Of a stretch of DNA of 11,036 bases, positions 1-5,536 are shown piece after piece. The notes beneath the pieces are model-generated. The model saw nothing but the letters and a program-made list of their open reading frames with translations. It made no database searches and was not told where the DNA came from. Source of the DNA: a bacterium (GTDB lineage: Bacteria; Ratteibacteria; UBA8468; B48-G9; JAFGKM01); assembly GCA_029548585.1 (NCBI GenBank), contig JAKPNC010000135.1, positions 1 to 11,036 of the forward strand, read 5' to 3'. How positions within the stretch are numbered: position 1 is the first letter of the stretch; each line of letters starts with the position of its first letter. Both the position numbers and the translations under genes were made by a program.

Positions 1-976
1 TTAATTTTGCTACGCGTTGATTTAACAAATAGTTAACACCATTCACAAGACAAATCCGGCCTATATTTCCTGTTAATGAAAGCAAAATATCTCCTGGCTT
101 TAATTTGCAGTAATCCGGCATTTTCACAGGCAGTTTAGATAGTCTGTCTTTAGTCTCTTGGTCAAAATGTCGATCTTGAACATTTTTAATAGTAACTAGT
201 CTATATTGCCCCTTTTGGGTAAAATCAGACGAAGAAAAAGCAAATCCTGATAAAATATCAACAAGGTCTTTTATTTTACCAACTTGCCACCCTTCAGGGA
301 TTTGCCCGAGTTCGGAGTCAATCATTTTGCCACCGTTTTCTTTGTATGGTTTATCTTTGGCATTGGGAAAATTGAATTTTACAAACCACTCTTTGAAAAT
401 CGTCTGTGCAAGTGATTCCAAAGTTTTATTCTGTTCCCGTAAAAGTTCAATCTTATCATCAAGAGAAGATAAAACCGCAGCAATAGCTTTTTGTTCCGGA
501 AGAGAGGGAAGCAAAATTTTAGAGTTTAGGATTACTGAAGGGTTGAAGGCAGGATAAGTAGAAGTTTGAGTATCAGCTATTTTTATTAAAAAATTGGTAT
601 ACTCTGTAGTTGTTAATAAATTGTATAAAAAAACTGGATCTGATTTACCCTGCTGTGAACCAATAACTGTAAAACCCGTTGAGGCTATAAGGTTAGGTTT
701 TGTTTTTTTAATGAAACAATAATGTTTTAAATTAGGACGTACAGTTGAAATCAAAATATTATTATTTTCAACCACTCTTCTCGCTCGACTCGGAGCTTTA
801 TTCAGTTCTATTTTTTGAGTTTGTAATAATCTTCTTTCTTCAACAGAAGCAACATCAATATATTCAATTTCCTTAAGGGGATAGTCTTTATCAATCATTA
901 ATTTATTAACAAATGCTACTTCTCTCAATCTTGTTTCTTTCCATCCTGCTGGAATTGTAGAATTTTGCGCTGTCAT
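1..976 (-). CDS. hsdS: Type I restriction-modification specificity subunit HsdS, 3' end beyond the window
   Basis: The frame opens with ATG at 976 and stays open for 325 codons to the window edge, so the C-terminus is missing. HsdS is the DNA-recognition subunit that directs HsdM and HsdR to a bipartite target. Two half-site domains are visible. The first begins with IPAGW at residues 8-12 and the second with IPEGW at 226-230. Between them is a conserved helical spacer at about 155-200 (PSLPEQKAI, LSSLDDKIELL, then IFKEWF). The second half shows LSLTGNIGR at 299-307 and ends near NQRVAK, a usual HsdS motif. About 70-100 residues should lie beyond position 1. The start is 3 bases after the upstream stop, with no clear Shine-Dalgarno, so translational coupling is likely. 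The target sequence cannot be read from the protein. Confidence 0.93.
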   Translation of the reverse strand, partial: MTAQNSTIPAGWKETRLREVAFVNKLMIDKDYPLKEIEYIDVASVEERRLLQTQKIELNKAPSRARRVVENNNILISTVRPNLKHYCFIKKTKPNLIASTGFTVIGSQQGKSDPVFLYNLLTTTEYTNFLIKIADTQTSTYPAFNPSVILNSKILLPSLPEQKAIAAVLSSLDDKIELLREQNKTLESLAQTIFKEWFVKFNFPNAKDKPYKENGGKMIDSELGQIPEGWQVGKIKDLVDILSGFAFSSSDFTQKGQYRLVTIKNVQDRHFDQETKDRLSKLPVKMPDYCKLKPGDILLSLTGNIGRICLVNGVNYLLNQRVAKL

Positions 977-979
977 ATT

Positions 980-1435
980 TTATTTTTCCAAAATTAAATC
1001 GTCCAACTTCGTATCTTTATATTTTGAGAAATCAGCAGCTACAAGAAATCGAACTGCAAAAGCATGTCTAAATTTCAGGTCTTTTTTATATGACAATAAT
1101 TTTTGGTCATCATTTCCCATCGACTTTTTTGCTTCGATAACCGCTAAATTATTATTTGTTCCGCGATGATGAATTATAATATCTGGAAAAACCGAAGCAG
1201 CATCAGTATCATCTGTGCTAATTTCTTTTTTGAACGATTGAAGTTTTTTAGTATCTAAACCATTTCGATTATATTCACAATCAACATTATATTCGGGAAA
1301 TTCAAACTGCAAATATTCTGCAAATTTATGAGTTATACTACGCTCATTAGCATTAACACAGAATAAATAGCTATCATTTTTCAGCAGCAGTTTATACGCG
1401 GTAATAATTTTTTCTTTAGTTTCTTGTGCTGTCAT
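980..1435 (-). CDS. Small PD-(D/E)XK-fold nuclease-like protein inside the hsd operon
   Basis: A 151-residue protein. The PD-(D/E)XK nuclease core is visible: FPD with Asp85, 15 residues, then Glu101-Ala-Lys103 (VIEAKKS). Upstream is a helix with NERS (Glu33) and an FPEYNVDCEYNR segment (46-57), a pattern seen in many small nuclease-like proteins of unknown role. I know of no assigned function for this family. It is too short to be HsdR and has no helicase motifs. It lies 2 bases after the fic gene and 3 bases before hsdS, so it is probably co-transcribed with the methylase. Neither it nor its neighbours has a clear Shine-Dalgarno. It starts with MTAQ, as HsdS does. It could be an accessory nuclease, a nicking partner or a protein-binding relic of the fold. 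The fold is likely, the activity is inferred, and the role is unknown. Confidence 0.8.
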   Translation of the reverse strand: MTAQETKEKIITAYKLLLKNDSYLFCVNANERSITHKFAEYLQFEFPEYNVDCEYNRNGLDTKKLQSFKKEISTDDTDAASVFPDIIIHHRGTNNNLAVIEAKKSMGNDDQKLLSYKKDLKFRHAFAVRFLVAADFSKYKDTKLDDLILEK

Positions 1436-1437
1436 GA

Positions 1438-2415
1438 TTATTTTCTAAGTAATTGCAAAATAAGCCCGATAATTTTTTCTTTATCTTTTGGGTTGCTCTC
1501 GGCCACAAACAGTGTGAGTGCGGTCAGAGCTACGGGTGAAATTGCGTCCCTGCGCAAAATACCTACTTTATTGAGAAACCAGATAAAAGCAAAGGCGCCG
1601 CTGCGTTTATTGCCATCGGTAAACGGATGATTTTTTACGAAGAAATATAGCAGATGGGCTGCTTTTTCTTCAAGCGTTTCGTATGCGTCCTGGCCAAAGA
1701 CAGACTGGAACACATTGCCCACAATTCCGGCGACGCTATTTTTTTGCCGTTCCTGTCCGAAAAGCTCAGTAGTCTGGCCTTTTTTCATTAAGTTTTGTTT
1801 TAATTCCATCAAAGCACCAGCCAGTTCTTCAGCAGTAATACGGGCTTGTTTTTTGTTTGCTCCGGTTCTGGGCAGAGCGGATTTGTCGTAAGCGTCAAGC
1901 GAAAACCATGTTACGGCAAACATCTTTACCAGTTCCAAGGCATCTTCAGCTTTCACGGCATCACCCGAAGGCAAAAGTTTTTTAATGTCATTAACTGTTT
2001 GGAAAAACTTTTCGTAGTTTTTAGCAAGGCGCTTCTTGTTAATTGTATAACCTTCTACTATATGCTTGCGTAAAGTTTTCGTTGCCCATTGGCGAAATTT
2101 GGTGGCACTTGCGGAATTAACTCTGTAGCCAATAGAAAGTATTAAATCAAGGTTATAATATTCAATCTTTCGACTTATCTTTCTCTTTCCCTCAATTTGA
2201 ACTGTTTCCAAAATGGAAACTGTTGATTTCTTATCCAATTCTCCAGTATCGAAGATGTTTCTGACATGCTTGGAAATAGCCGCCTTCTGCACATTGAAAA
2301 GCTCTCCTACCTGTTGCTGTGTCAGCAATATTGTTTCTCTTTCTTTATCTAATTTAACCTCTACAGCACCATTAGGCGCCTGATAAACAACAATTTCTTT
2401 CTTTTCCTTTTTCAT
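1438..2415 (-). CDS. RhuM-type N-terminal domain fused to a Doc-like Fic domain
   Basis: A 325-residue two-domain protein. Residues about 5-145 match the RhuM ('virulence protein') type, with a helix-turn-helix-like segment LTQQQVGELF (31-40) followed by AAISKHVRNIF, then IEYYNLDLILSIGYRVNS (85-102) and FRQWAT. The C-terminal part carries the Fic motif HPFTDGNKR at 263-271. It has catalytic His263, acidic Asp267, Asn269 and Arg271, with Lys270 where AMP-transferring Fic enzymes have Gly. That Lys is typical of Doc-type proteins, which phosphorylate rather than AMPylate. No separate antitoxin gene of the Phd type lies beside it. RhuM-Fic proteins are known next to type I restriction genes, but their role is unclear. 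The gene starts 4 bases after hsdM and has no Shine-Dalgarno. Candidate roles are a protein modifier acting on a host factor, or a safeguard toxin held in check by the methylase complex. Confidence 0.88.
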   Translation of the reverse strand: MKKEKKEIVVYQAPNGAVEVKLDKERETILLTQQQVGELFNVQKAAISKHVRNIFDTGELDKKSTVSILETVQIEGKRKISRKIEYYNLDLILSIGYRVNSASATKFRQWATKTLRKHIVEGYTINKKRLAKNYEKFFQTVNDIKKLLPSGDAVKAEDALELVKMFAVTWFSLDAYDKSALPRTGANKKQARITAEELAGALMELKQNLMKKGQTTELFGQERQKNSVAGIVGNVFQSVFGQDAYETLEEKAAHLLYFFVKNHPFTDGNKRSGAFAFIWFLNKVGILRRDAISPVALTALTLFVAESNPKDKEKIIGLILQLLRK

Positions 2416-2419
2416 GAAA

Positions 2420-3970
2420 TTATTCTAAATCAACCCCGATATTTTTGAGCTGTTTTGTTATTTCTTCGTTTAACCTTTTTTCTTCCTTTATCTGCTGAGA
2501 GAGTCTCTTTGTCAGGTCTGCCATTTTCTCTTCAAACGGAATGCCGTCATCTTCCTCATCTTTGATGCCGACATAACGGCCCGGGGTGAGAACAAAATTA
2601 TGTTTAGTGATTTCATCCAATGAGGCAGACCTGCAAAAACCTTTTACATCTTCATAGTTATCATCTTTTTTTCGCCAGTTGTGATATGTTTCGGCAATTT
2701 TAAGGATATCTTCTTCGCTGAAGGTTCGGTGCACACGGTCTTCCATATATCCGATTTCACCGGCATCAATAAAAAGTATTTCTCCTGTTCTCTTCCGGTC
2801 GCCATTGCCTGAACGCTTTCTTGAAATAAACCAGATACAGGCGGGAATACCCGTATTATAGAAAAGTTGTTTCGGAAGAGCGACGATACAATCTACCAAA
2901 TCGTTTTCAATTAAAGCCTTTCTTATCGCTCCTTCATTGTTTGTCTGGCTGGAAAGAGAACCATTGGCAAGTACGCATGCCATAATACCCCTGGGAGAAA
3001 GGTGGTAAACCATATGCTGAAGCCATGCGAAATTGGCATTTGATGCAGGAGGTATTCCATATTGCCAGCGTGGGTCGTTCTGCAAGAGCTGTCCTGACCA
3101 GTCGCTATCATTAAAAGGAGGATTTGCAAGGATAAAGTCTGCCTTGAGGTCTTTGTGGAGGTCGTTCAAAAAAGAACCCTCGTTATTCCATTTTACCTGC
3201 GAGCCGTCAATCCCGCGGATAGCAAGATTCATCCGGCACAAGCGGTAGGTAGTCTGATTGCTTTCCTGTCCGTAAATCGCAATATCGTCAACCTTTCCCT
3301 GATGTTTTCCTATGAACTTCTCACTCATGATAAACATTCCGCCGGAACCGCAACAAGGGTCATAAACCCTGCCTTTATACGGTTCAATCATTTCAACCAT
3401 TAAGCCGACGATTGATTTCGGGGTATAGAACTGTCCGCCCTTTTTCCCCTCGGCATTTGCAAATTCACCGAGGAAATATTCATAAACTCTTCCGAGCAGG
3501 TCTTTGCTCTTAGCCGCGGTATCTCCAAGAGCAATGTTGCCGATAAGGTCTATAAGTCCGCCGAGTGCGGCTTTATCCAAATTGGGACGGGCAAATACTT
3601 TTGGCAGTATACCTTTTAAGGTAGGGTTTTCTCTTTCGATGGCTTCCATTGCATTGTCGACATCCTTGCCGATGGAAGGAAGTTTTGCACGGGAATGCAG
3701 ATAGGACCAACGAGCAATTGGAGGAACAAAAAAAACATTTTCAGCACGGTACTCGTCCGGGTCCTCAGGATTGGCTCCAGAAAAATCACCTTTCCCTTCC
3801 TTTATCTTTGAATGAAGTTCTTCAAAAGAGTCAGAGATGTATTTTAAAAAAATAAGACCAAGAACAATATGTTTATATTCGGCGGCATCTATATTCTTTC
3901 TTAATTTATCCGCCGCTTTAAAAAGAGCTTTTTCAAATGATTCCGTTTTTTTATTATTTTGTTTTGCCAT
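2420..3970 (-). CDS. hsdM: Type I restriction-modification DNA methyltransferase subunit HsdM
   Basis: A 516-residue N6-adenine methyltransferase that works with two HsdM per HsdS and uses S-adenosylmethionine. The N-terminal helical domain is at about 10-150 (EYKHIVLGLIFLKYISDSF at 31-49). The catalytic domain starts with GGQFYTP (178-184), then AdoMet motif I DPCCGSGG (204-211) and catalytic motif IV NPPF (283-286). A charged helical tail at 478-516 is typical of the HsdS-binding end. I chose the ATG at 3970 rather than an in-frame TTG at 3988. The product then begins MAKQNNKK, and the TTG lies upstream of a good -10 box and would not be transcribed from that promoter. The length is normal and all motifs are intact. 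It is the first gene of the operon; no hsdR is in the window. Confidence 0.95.
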   Translation of the reverse strand: MAKQNNKKTESFEKALFKAADKLRKNIDAAEYKHIVLGLIFLKYISDSFEELHSKIKEGKGDFSGANPEDPDEYRAENVFFVPPIARWSYLHSRAKLPSIGKDVDNAMEAIERENPTLKGILPKVFARPNLDKAALGGLIDLIGNIALGDTAAKSKDLLGRVYEYFLGEFANAEGKKGGQFYTPKSIVGLMVEMIEPYKGRVYDPCCGSGGMFIMSEKFIGKHQGKVDDIAIYGQESNQTTYRLCRMNLAIRGIDGSQVKWNNEGSFLNDLHKDLKADFILANPPFNDSDWSGQLLQNDPRWQYGIPPASNANFAWLQHMVYHLSPRGIMACVLANGSLSSQTNNEGAIRKALIENDLVDCIVALPKQLFYNTGIPACIWFISRKRSGNGDRKRTGEILFIDAGEIGYMEDRVHRTFSEEDILKIAETYHNWRKKDDNYEDVKGFCRSASLDEITKHNFVLTPGRYVGIKDEEDDGIPFEEKMADLTKRLSQQIKEEKRLNEEITKQLKNIGVDLE

Positions 3971-3977
3971 TGAATCT

Positions 3978-4006
3978 ATTTTACACAATATTTGGGGATA
4001 TGTCTA
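3978..4006 (-). promoter_or_regulatory. Sigma-70-type promoter of the hsd operon, predicted leaderless
   Basis: On the minus strand there is TAGACA at 4006-4001 (5 of 6 to the -35 consensus), a 17-base spacer, and TAAAAT at 3983-3978 (5 of 6 to the -10). The expected transcription start, 6-7 bases downstream, is at about 3971-3972, directly before the hsdM ATG at 3970. No Shine-Dalgarno is present, which fits a leaderless mRNA. This was judged by eye and has not been tested experimentally. Confidence 0.6.
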
Positions 4007-4077
4007 TTTAAAACGGTATGGGGAAAACTTTTTTGCTGCGGAGGAGTTTTGAGGATGATTTTTCTGGTACGAAAAGG

Positions 4078-4126
4078 GTCCATTTTTAGAAAAGGATTTG
4101 GGGGTTGGTGTCCATATAGTGTCCAT
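4078..4126 (+). repeat. Phased GTCCAT repeats, candidate recombinase arm-type sites
   Basis: GTCCAT occurs at 4078-4083, 4110-4115 and 4121-4126. The last two belong to an 8-base direct repeat, GTGTCCAT (4108-4115 and 4119-4126). Spacings of 32 and 11 bases place all three on the same helical face. They lie about 130-180 bases from the truncated tRNA, on the AT-rich side. Short phased direct repeats beside a tRNA junction are what arm-type binding sites of a tyrosine recombinase look like. That role is inferred; no integrase gene is in the window. Confidence 0.45.
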
Positions 4127-4254
4127 GGAAGAGCAGATGAAACCCGAATATCGCGGGCAGAAACTAAATCAGAAACAATGGCGAAGGCAAGAGCAGTAAG
4201 GGGTTGCGGAGATTTTGGCAGCAGTGGCGAGGGGTGGCGGAAATGGGCTGAAAG
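4127..4254. other. Gene-free end of the inferred island, next to the tRNA break
   Basis: No convincing gene. A 24-codon frame on the plus strand (4125-4199) starts inside the last GTCCAT repeat and encodes a short charged peptide (MEEQMKPEYRG...). It has no recognisable family and could be an integrase gene remnant or chance. The octamer AAGAGCAG occurs at 4129-4136 and 4189-4196. On the minus strand the sequence after the tRNA anticodon stem is rich in C and has no T-arm, so it does not rebuild the tRNA. Confidence 0.4.
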
Positions 4255-4296
4255 GGTTTAGGAAACCGTTGCTCTGTCCATCTGAGCTACAGGGGC
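4255..4296 (-). tRNA. Truncated tRNA-Arg (anticodon CCU), 5' part only; likely integration junction
   Basis: Read on the minus strand from 4296: acceptor 5' strand GCCCCTG (4296-4290), TA, D-arm GCTC/GAGC with loop AGATGGACA (4287-4271), A26, anticodon 5' strand ACGGT (4269-4265), loop TTCCTAA (4264-4258) with anticodon CCT, then ACC (4257-4255). The next base is C where G is needed to pair with C28, and nothing like a T-arm (GGTTCGAATCC type) or a 3' acceptor strand follows. The sequence up to the break is typical of bacterial tRNA-Arg(CCU), a known integration target. The gene is therefore cut in the 3' side of the anticodon stem. The base composition changes at the same point. The rest, or a rebuilt full copy, should be at the other island end. 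No intron-like continuation with a 3' half lies within the next 280 bases. Confidence 0.75.
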
Positions 4297-4323
4297 AGAA
4301 TAAAAGACTCACGCACGACATAT

Positions 4324-4352
4324 ATTATATTACAATTGAGTCATTTTGGAAA
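4324..4352 (-). promoter_or_regulatory. Candidate promoter of the truncated tRNA-Arg
   Basis: A perfect -10 hexamer TATAAT lies at 4329-4324 on the minus strand. A weaker -35, TTTCCA (4 of 6), lies 17 bases upstream at 4352-4347. The expected start near 4317 gives a leader of about 20 bases before the tRNA 5' end, as usual for tRNA genes. Inverted GACTCA/TGAGTC arms flank the -10 region (around 4306 and 4337). If active, it would now transcribe the tRNA 5' part and run into the island. Confidence 0.45.
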
Positions 4353-4410
4353 GGGCTCTTTATGTAAACCCCCTGGAGACGGGAAATACCCCCTGCCGGA
4401 TGTACGAGCC

Positions 4411-5166
4411 CTACCTGCGGAGTTTTTTGAGCATCAGGCCGGCGGCCTTTTTTCCCGACAGGAGCATGCCTCCGAATATAGCTCCCATCCTCGGGGATCC
4501 TGCCACGGCATTGGCAGCCATGCCGCAGACGAAAAGTCCGGGGTAAACTTCCCGGGTATTCTCATCCAGCGCCTTCTCTCCCTTTTCCGCCCACATGGAT
4601 TTCTCCCCCGCTACCTTCAGAGATCCTGTCTTCTTCTCCACAATCCTGCATACCTCGCTGTCATGTCCGGTAGCGTCAAGCACCGTCCCGGCCCTCACGG
4701 CGAGAGGATCGACGTGAAGCTTTGCTATATCCACGGCCGACCAGTTGACAACCACTCCCGTTACCCGGCCTTCCCTTATGACCACGTCCTCCACCCCTAT
4801 GAGGTTGAAGACCTTCGCTCCGGCCTTGACCGCCTTGAAGGTTATACCCGATATGGCCTCCACCGCGTCAGCCGTATAAAGCCCCCCGGAGTATTCTTTA
4901 AGGGTTATGCCGAATTCTTCGGCAACGCTCCTTGCTTCGTCCTGCAACACGATGTTATTGAACATCATGCCGCCCGCGGGCATGCCTCCGCCCGGCTTGA
5001 GATGCCTTTCGAAAACGGCCACCTTCAGACCCCGGCAGGCAAGGTAATATGCGCATACGAGACCCGAAGGACCGCCGCCTGCTATTGCGGCATCCACATC
5101 AAGATGGGAGATAAGCTGTTCTGTATATGTTTCAATTATAGCTTTTGAGATTATGTGTTCTTCCAT
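4411..5166 (-). CDS. thi4: Thi4-family thiazole synthase, sulfide-dependent (His) type
   Basis: Makes the thiazole precursor of thiamine from NAD and glycine. Residues are counted from the ATG at 5181, 256 aa long. An N-terminal dinucleotide-binding motif GGGPSG is at 35-40 and a FERHLKPGGG segment with acidic Glu58 at 57-66. The diagnostic segment LHVDPL (155-160) has His156 where yeast and plant Thi4 have the sulfur-donating Cys. Archaeal and anaerobic bacterial enzymes with His use free sulfide and turn over repeatedly. The end has GSPRMGAIFGGML, as usual. I place the start at the second ATG (5166, 251 aa), because GGAG lies 9 bases before it while the ATG at 5181 has no ribosome site. No TPP riboswitch signature (CUGAGA, or the UGAUCUGG-type core) is seen upstream. 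A distant imperfect terminator (AGGGCTC/GAGCCCT, 4352-4412) may follow the stop. Confidence 0.9.
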   Translation of the reverse strand: MEEHIISKAIIETYTEQLISHLDVDAAIAGGGPSGLVCAYYLACRGLKVAVFERHLKPGGGMPAGGMMFNNIVLQDEARSVAEEFGITLKEYSGGLYTADAVEAISGITFKAVKAGAKVFNLIGVEDVVIREGRVTGVVVNWSAVDIAKLHVDPLAVRAGTVLDATGHDSEVCRIVEKKTGSLKVAGEKSMWAEKGEKALDENTREVYPGLFVCGMAANAVAGSPRMGAIFGGMLLSGKKAAGLMLKKLRR

Positions 5167-5207
5167 TTGTTGATACTCCATTAGCGTTGTCAGACAAAGG
5201 TTGTTTT

Positions 5208-5250
5208 ACCGTTGGGATTCCGGGCTATCCTGAAACGGTCTTTATACCGT
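5208..5250 (-). promoter_or_regulatory. Structured leader upstream of thi4 with alternative hairpins
   Basis: On the minus strand, ACCGTT (5239-5234) can pair with AACGGT (5213-5208), reinforced by an inner GGAT/ATCC stem (5230-5227 with 5218-5215). Its first five bases can instead pair with upstream ACGGT (5250-5246) across a 6-base loop. The two pairings exclude each other, as in attenuators and riboswitches. The motif is 42 bases before the chosen thi4 start. It matches no riboswitch class I can name. It could also be a decayed inserted repeat. Confidence 0.35.
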
Positions 5251-5536
5251 GCTCATATTCTTTCGCCCAGGGGCTTTTTTTTATACTTTTCAAAGCTCTC
5301 TTTTCCTCTTCCTGGCCACTTTGCCAAAACATCAGTGGCGGAAGAGAGGAGGACGCAGGTGGCGGTGAACAAACACTGATTCTTATATTCCTATCACCCC
5401 GGGGGATGGGAGATATGAAGGAGAAACAGGGAAAGAGAGAGGTGACGGGATCCTGAGCGCTTACATCCCGGGATGAGAAATAAAAACCCGGGATCCTGTC
5501 ATTTTATCCTCTCCAGCTTCAGTAAAGAGAAGTTTG
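5251..5536. other. Gene-free spacer between the dxr-ispG operon and thi4
   Basis: No supported gene on either strand. On the minus strand it holds purine-rich and pyrimidine-rich stretches, CCACT/AGTGG arms at about 5319-5337, and an A-rich run (about 5273-5286) before GCCCCTGGGC. I found no convincing -35/-10 pair for thi4 here. The GC-rich repeats at 5446-5498 near the operon end are listed separately. The Gfo/Idh stop has no clear intrinsic terminator with a T-run. Confidence 0.4.
5446..5498. repeat. GC-rich CGGGATCCTG direct repeats with a CCCGGG hairpin
   Basis: CGGGATCCTG is repeated directly at 5446-5455 and 5489-5498. Between them is a perfect 12-base palindrome, CATCCCGGGATG (5464-5475). 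ATCCCGGG (5465-5472) can also pair with CCCGGGAT (5487-5494) across a 14-base loop. The array lies just after the stop of the gene at 5537-6445. It may act as a transcription end or mRNA stabiliser, but no T-run follows on the minus strand. Confidence 0.45.

Noticed and set aside
3971..3988. TTG start for hsdM at 3988
   Set aside because: It lies upstream of the -10 box, so it is absent from the predicted mRNA, and there is no ribosome site before it.
3971..4254. Group I intron in the tRNA-Arg anticodon loop
   Set aside because: Such introns are known in tRNA-Arg(CCU), but no tRNA 3' half (T-arm and acceptor strand) occurs before hsdM, so no short intron can be closed here.
3979..4257. A minus-strand frame stays open from the tRNA anticodon to the hsdM leader
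   Set aside because: It has no suitable start at its head, a proline-rich random-looking product, and runs through the repeats and the hsdM promoter. Most likely it is chance.
4275..4281. A further TGTCCAT copy within the tRNA
   Set aside because: It is the normal D-loop sequence of this tRNA, so the match to the arm-like repeats is probably coincidence.
4352..4412. AGGGCTC/GAGCCCT inverted repeat as a thi4 terminator
   Set aside because: The loop is 47 bases and only TTT follows, too weak for an intrinsic terminator call.
4336..5148. A long plus-strand frame opposite thi4
   Set aside because: It is the antisense shadow of a well-conserved thi4 gene, with no recognisable protein features.
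5182..5300. TPP riboswitch upstream of thi4
   Set aside because: I looked for CUGAGA and the conserved UGAUCUGG-type core on the minus strand and found neither.
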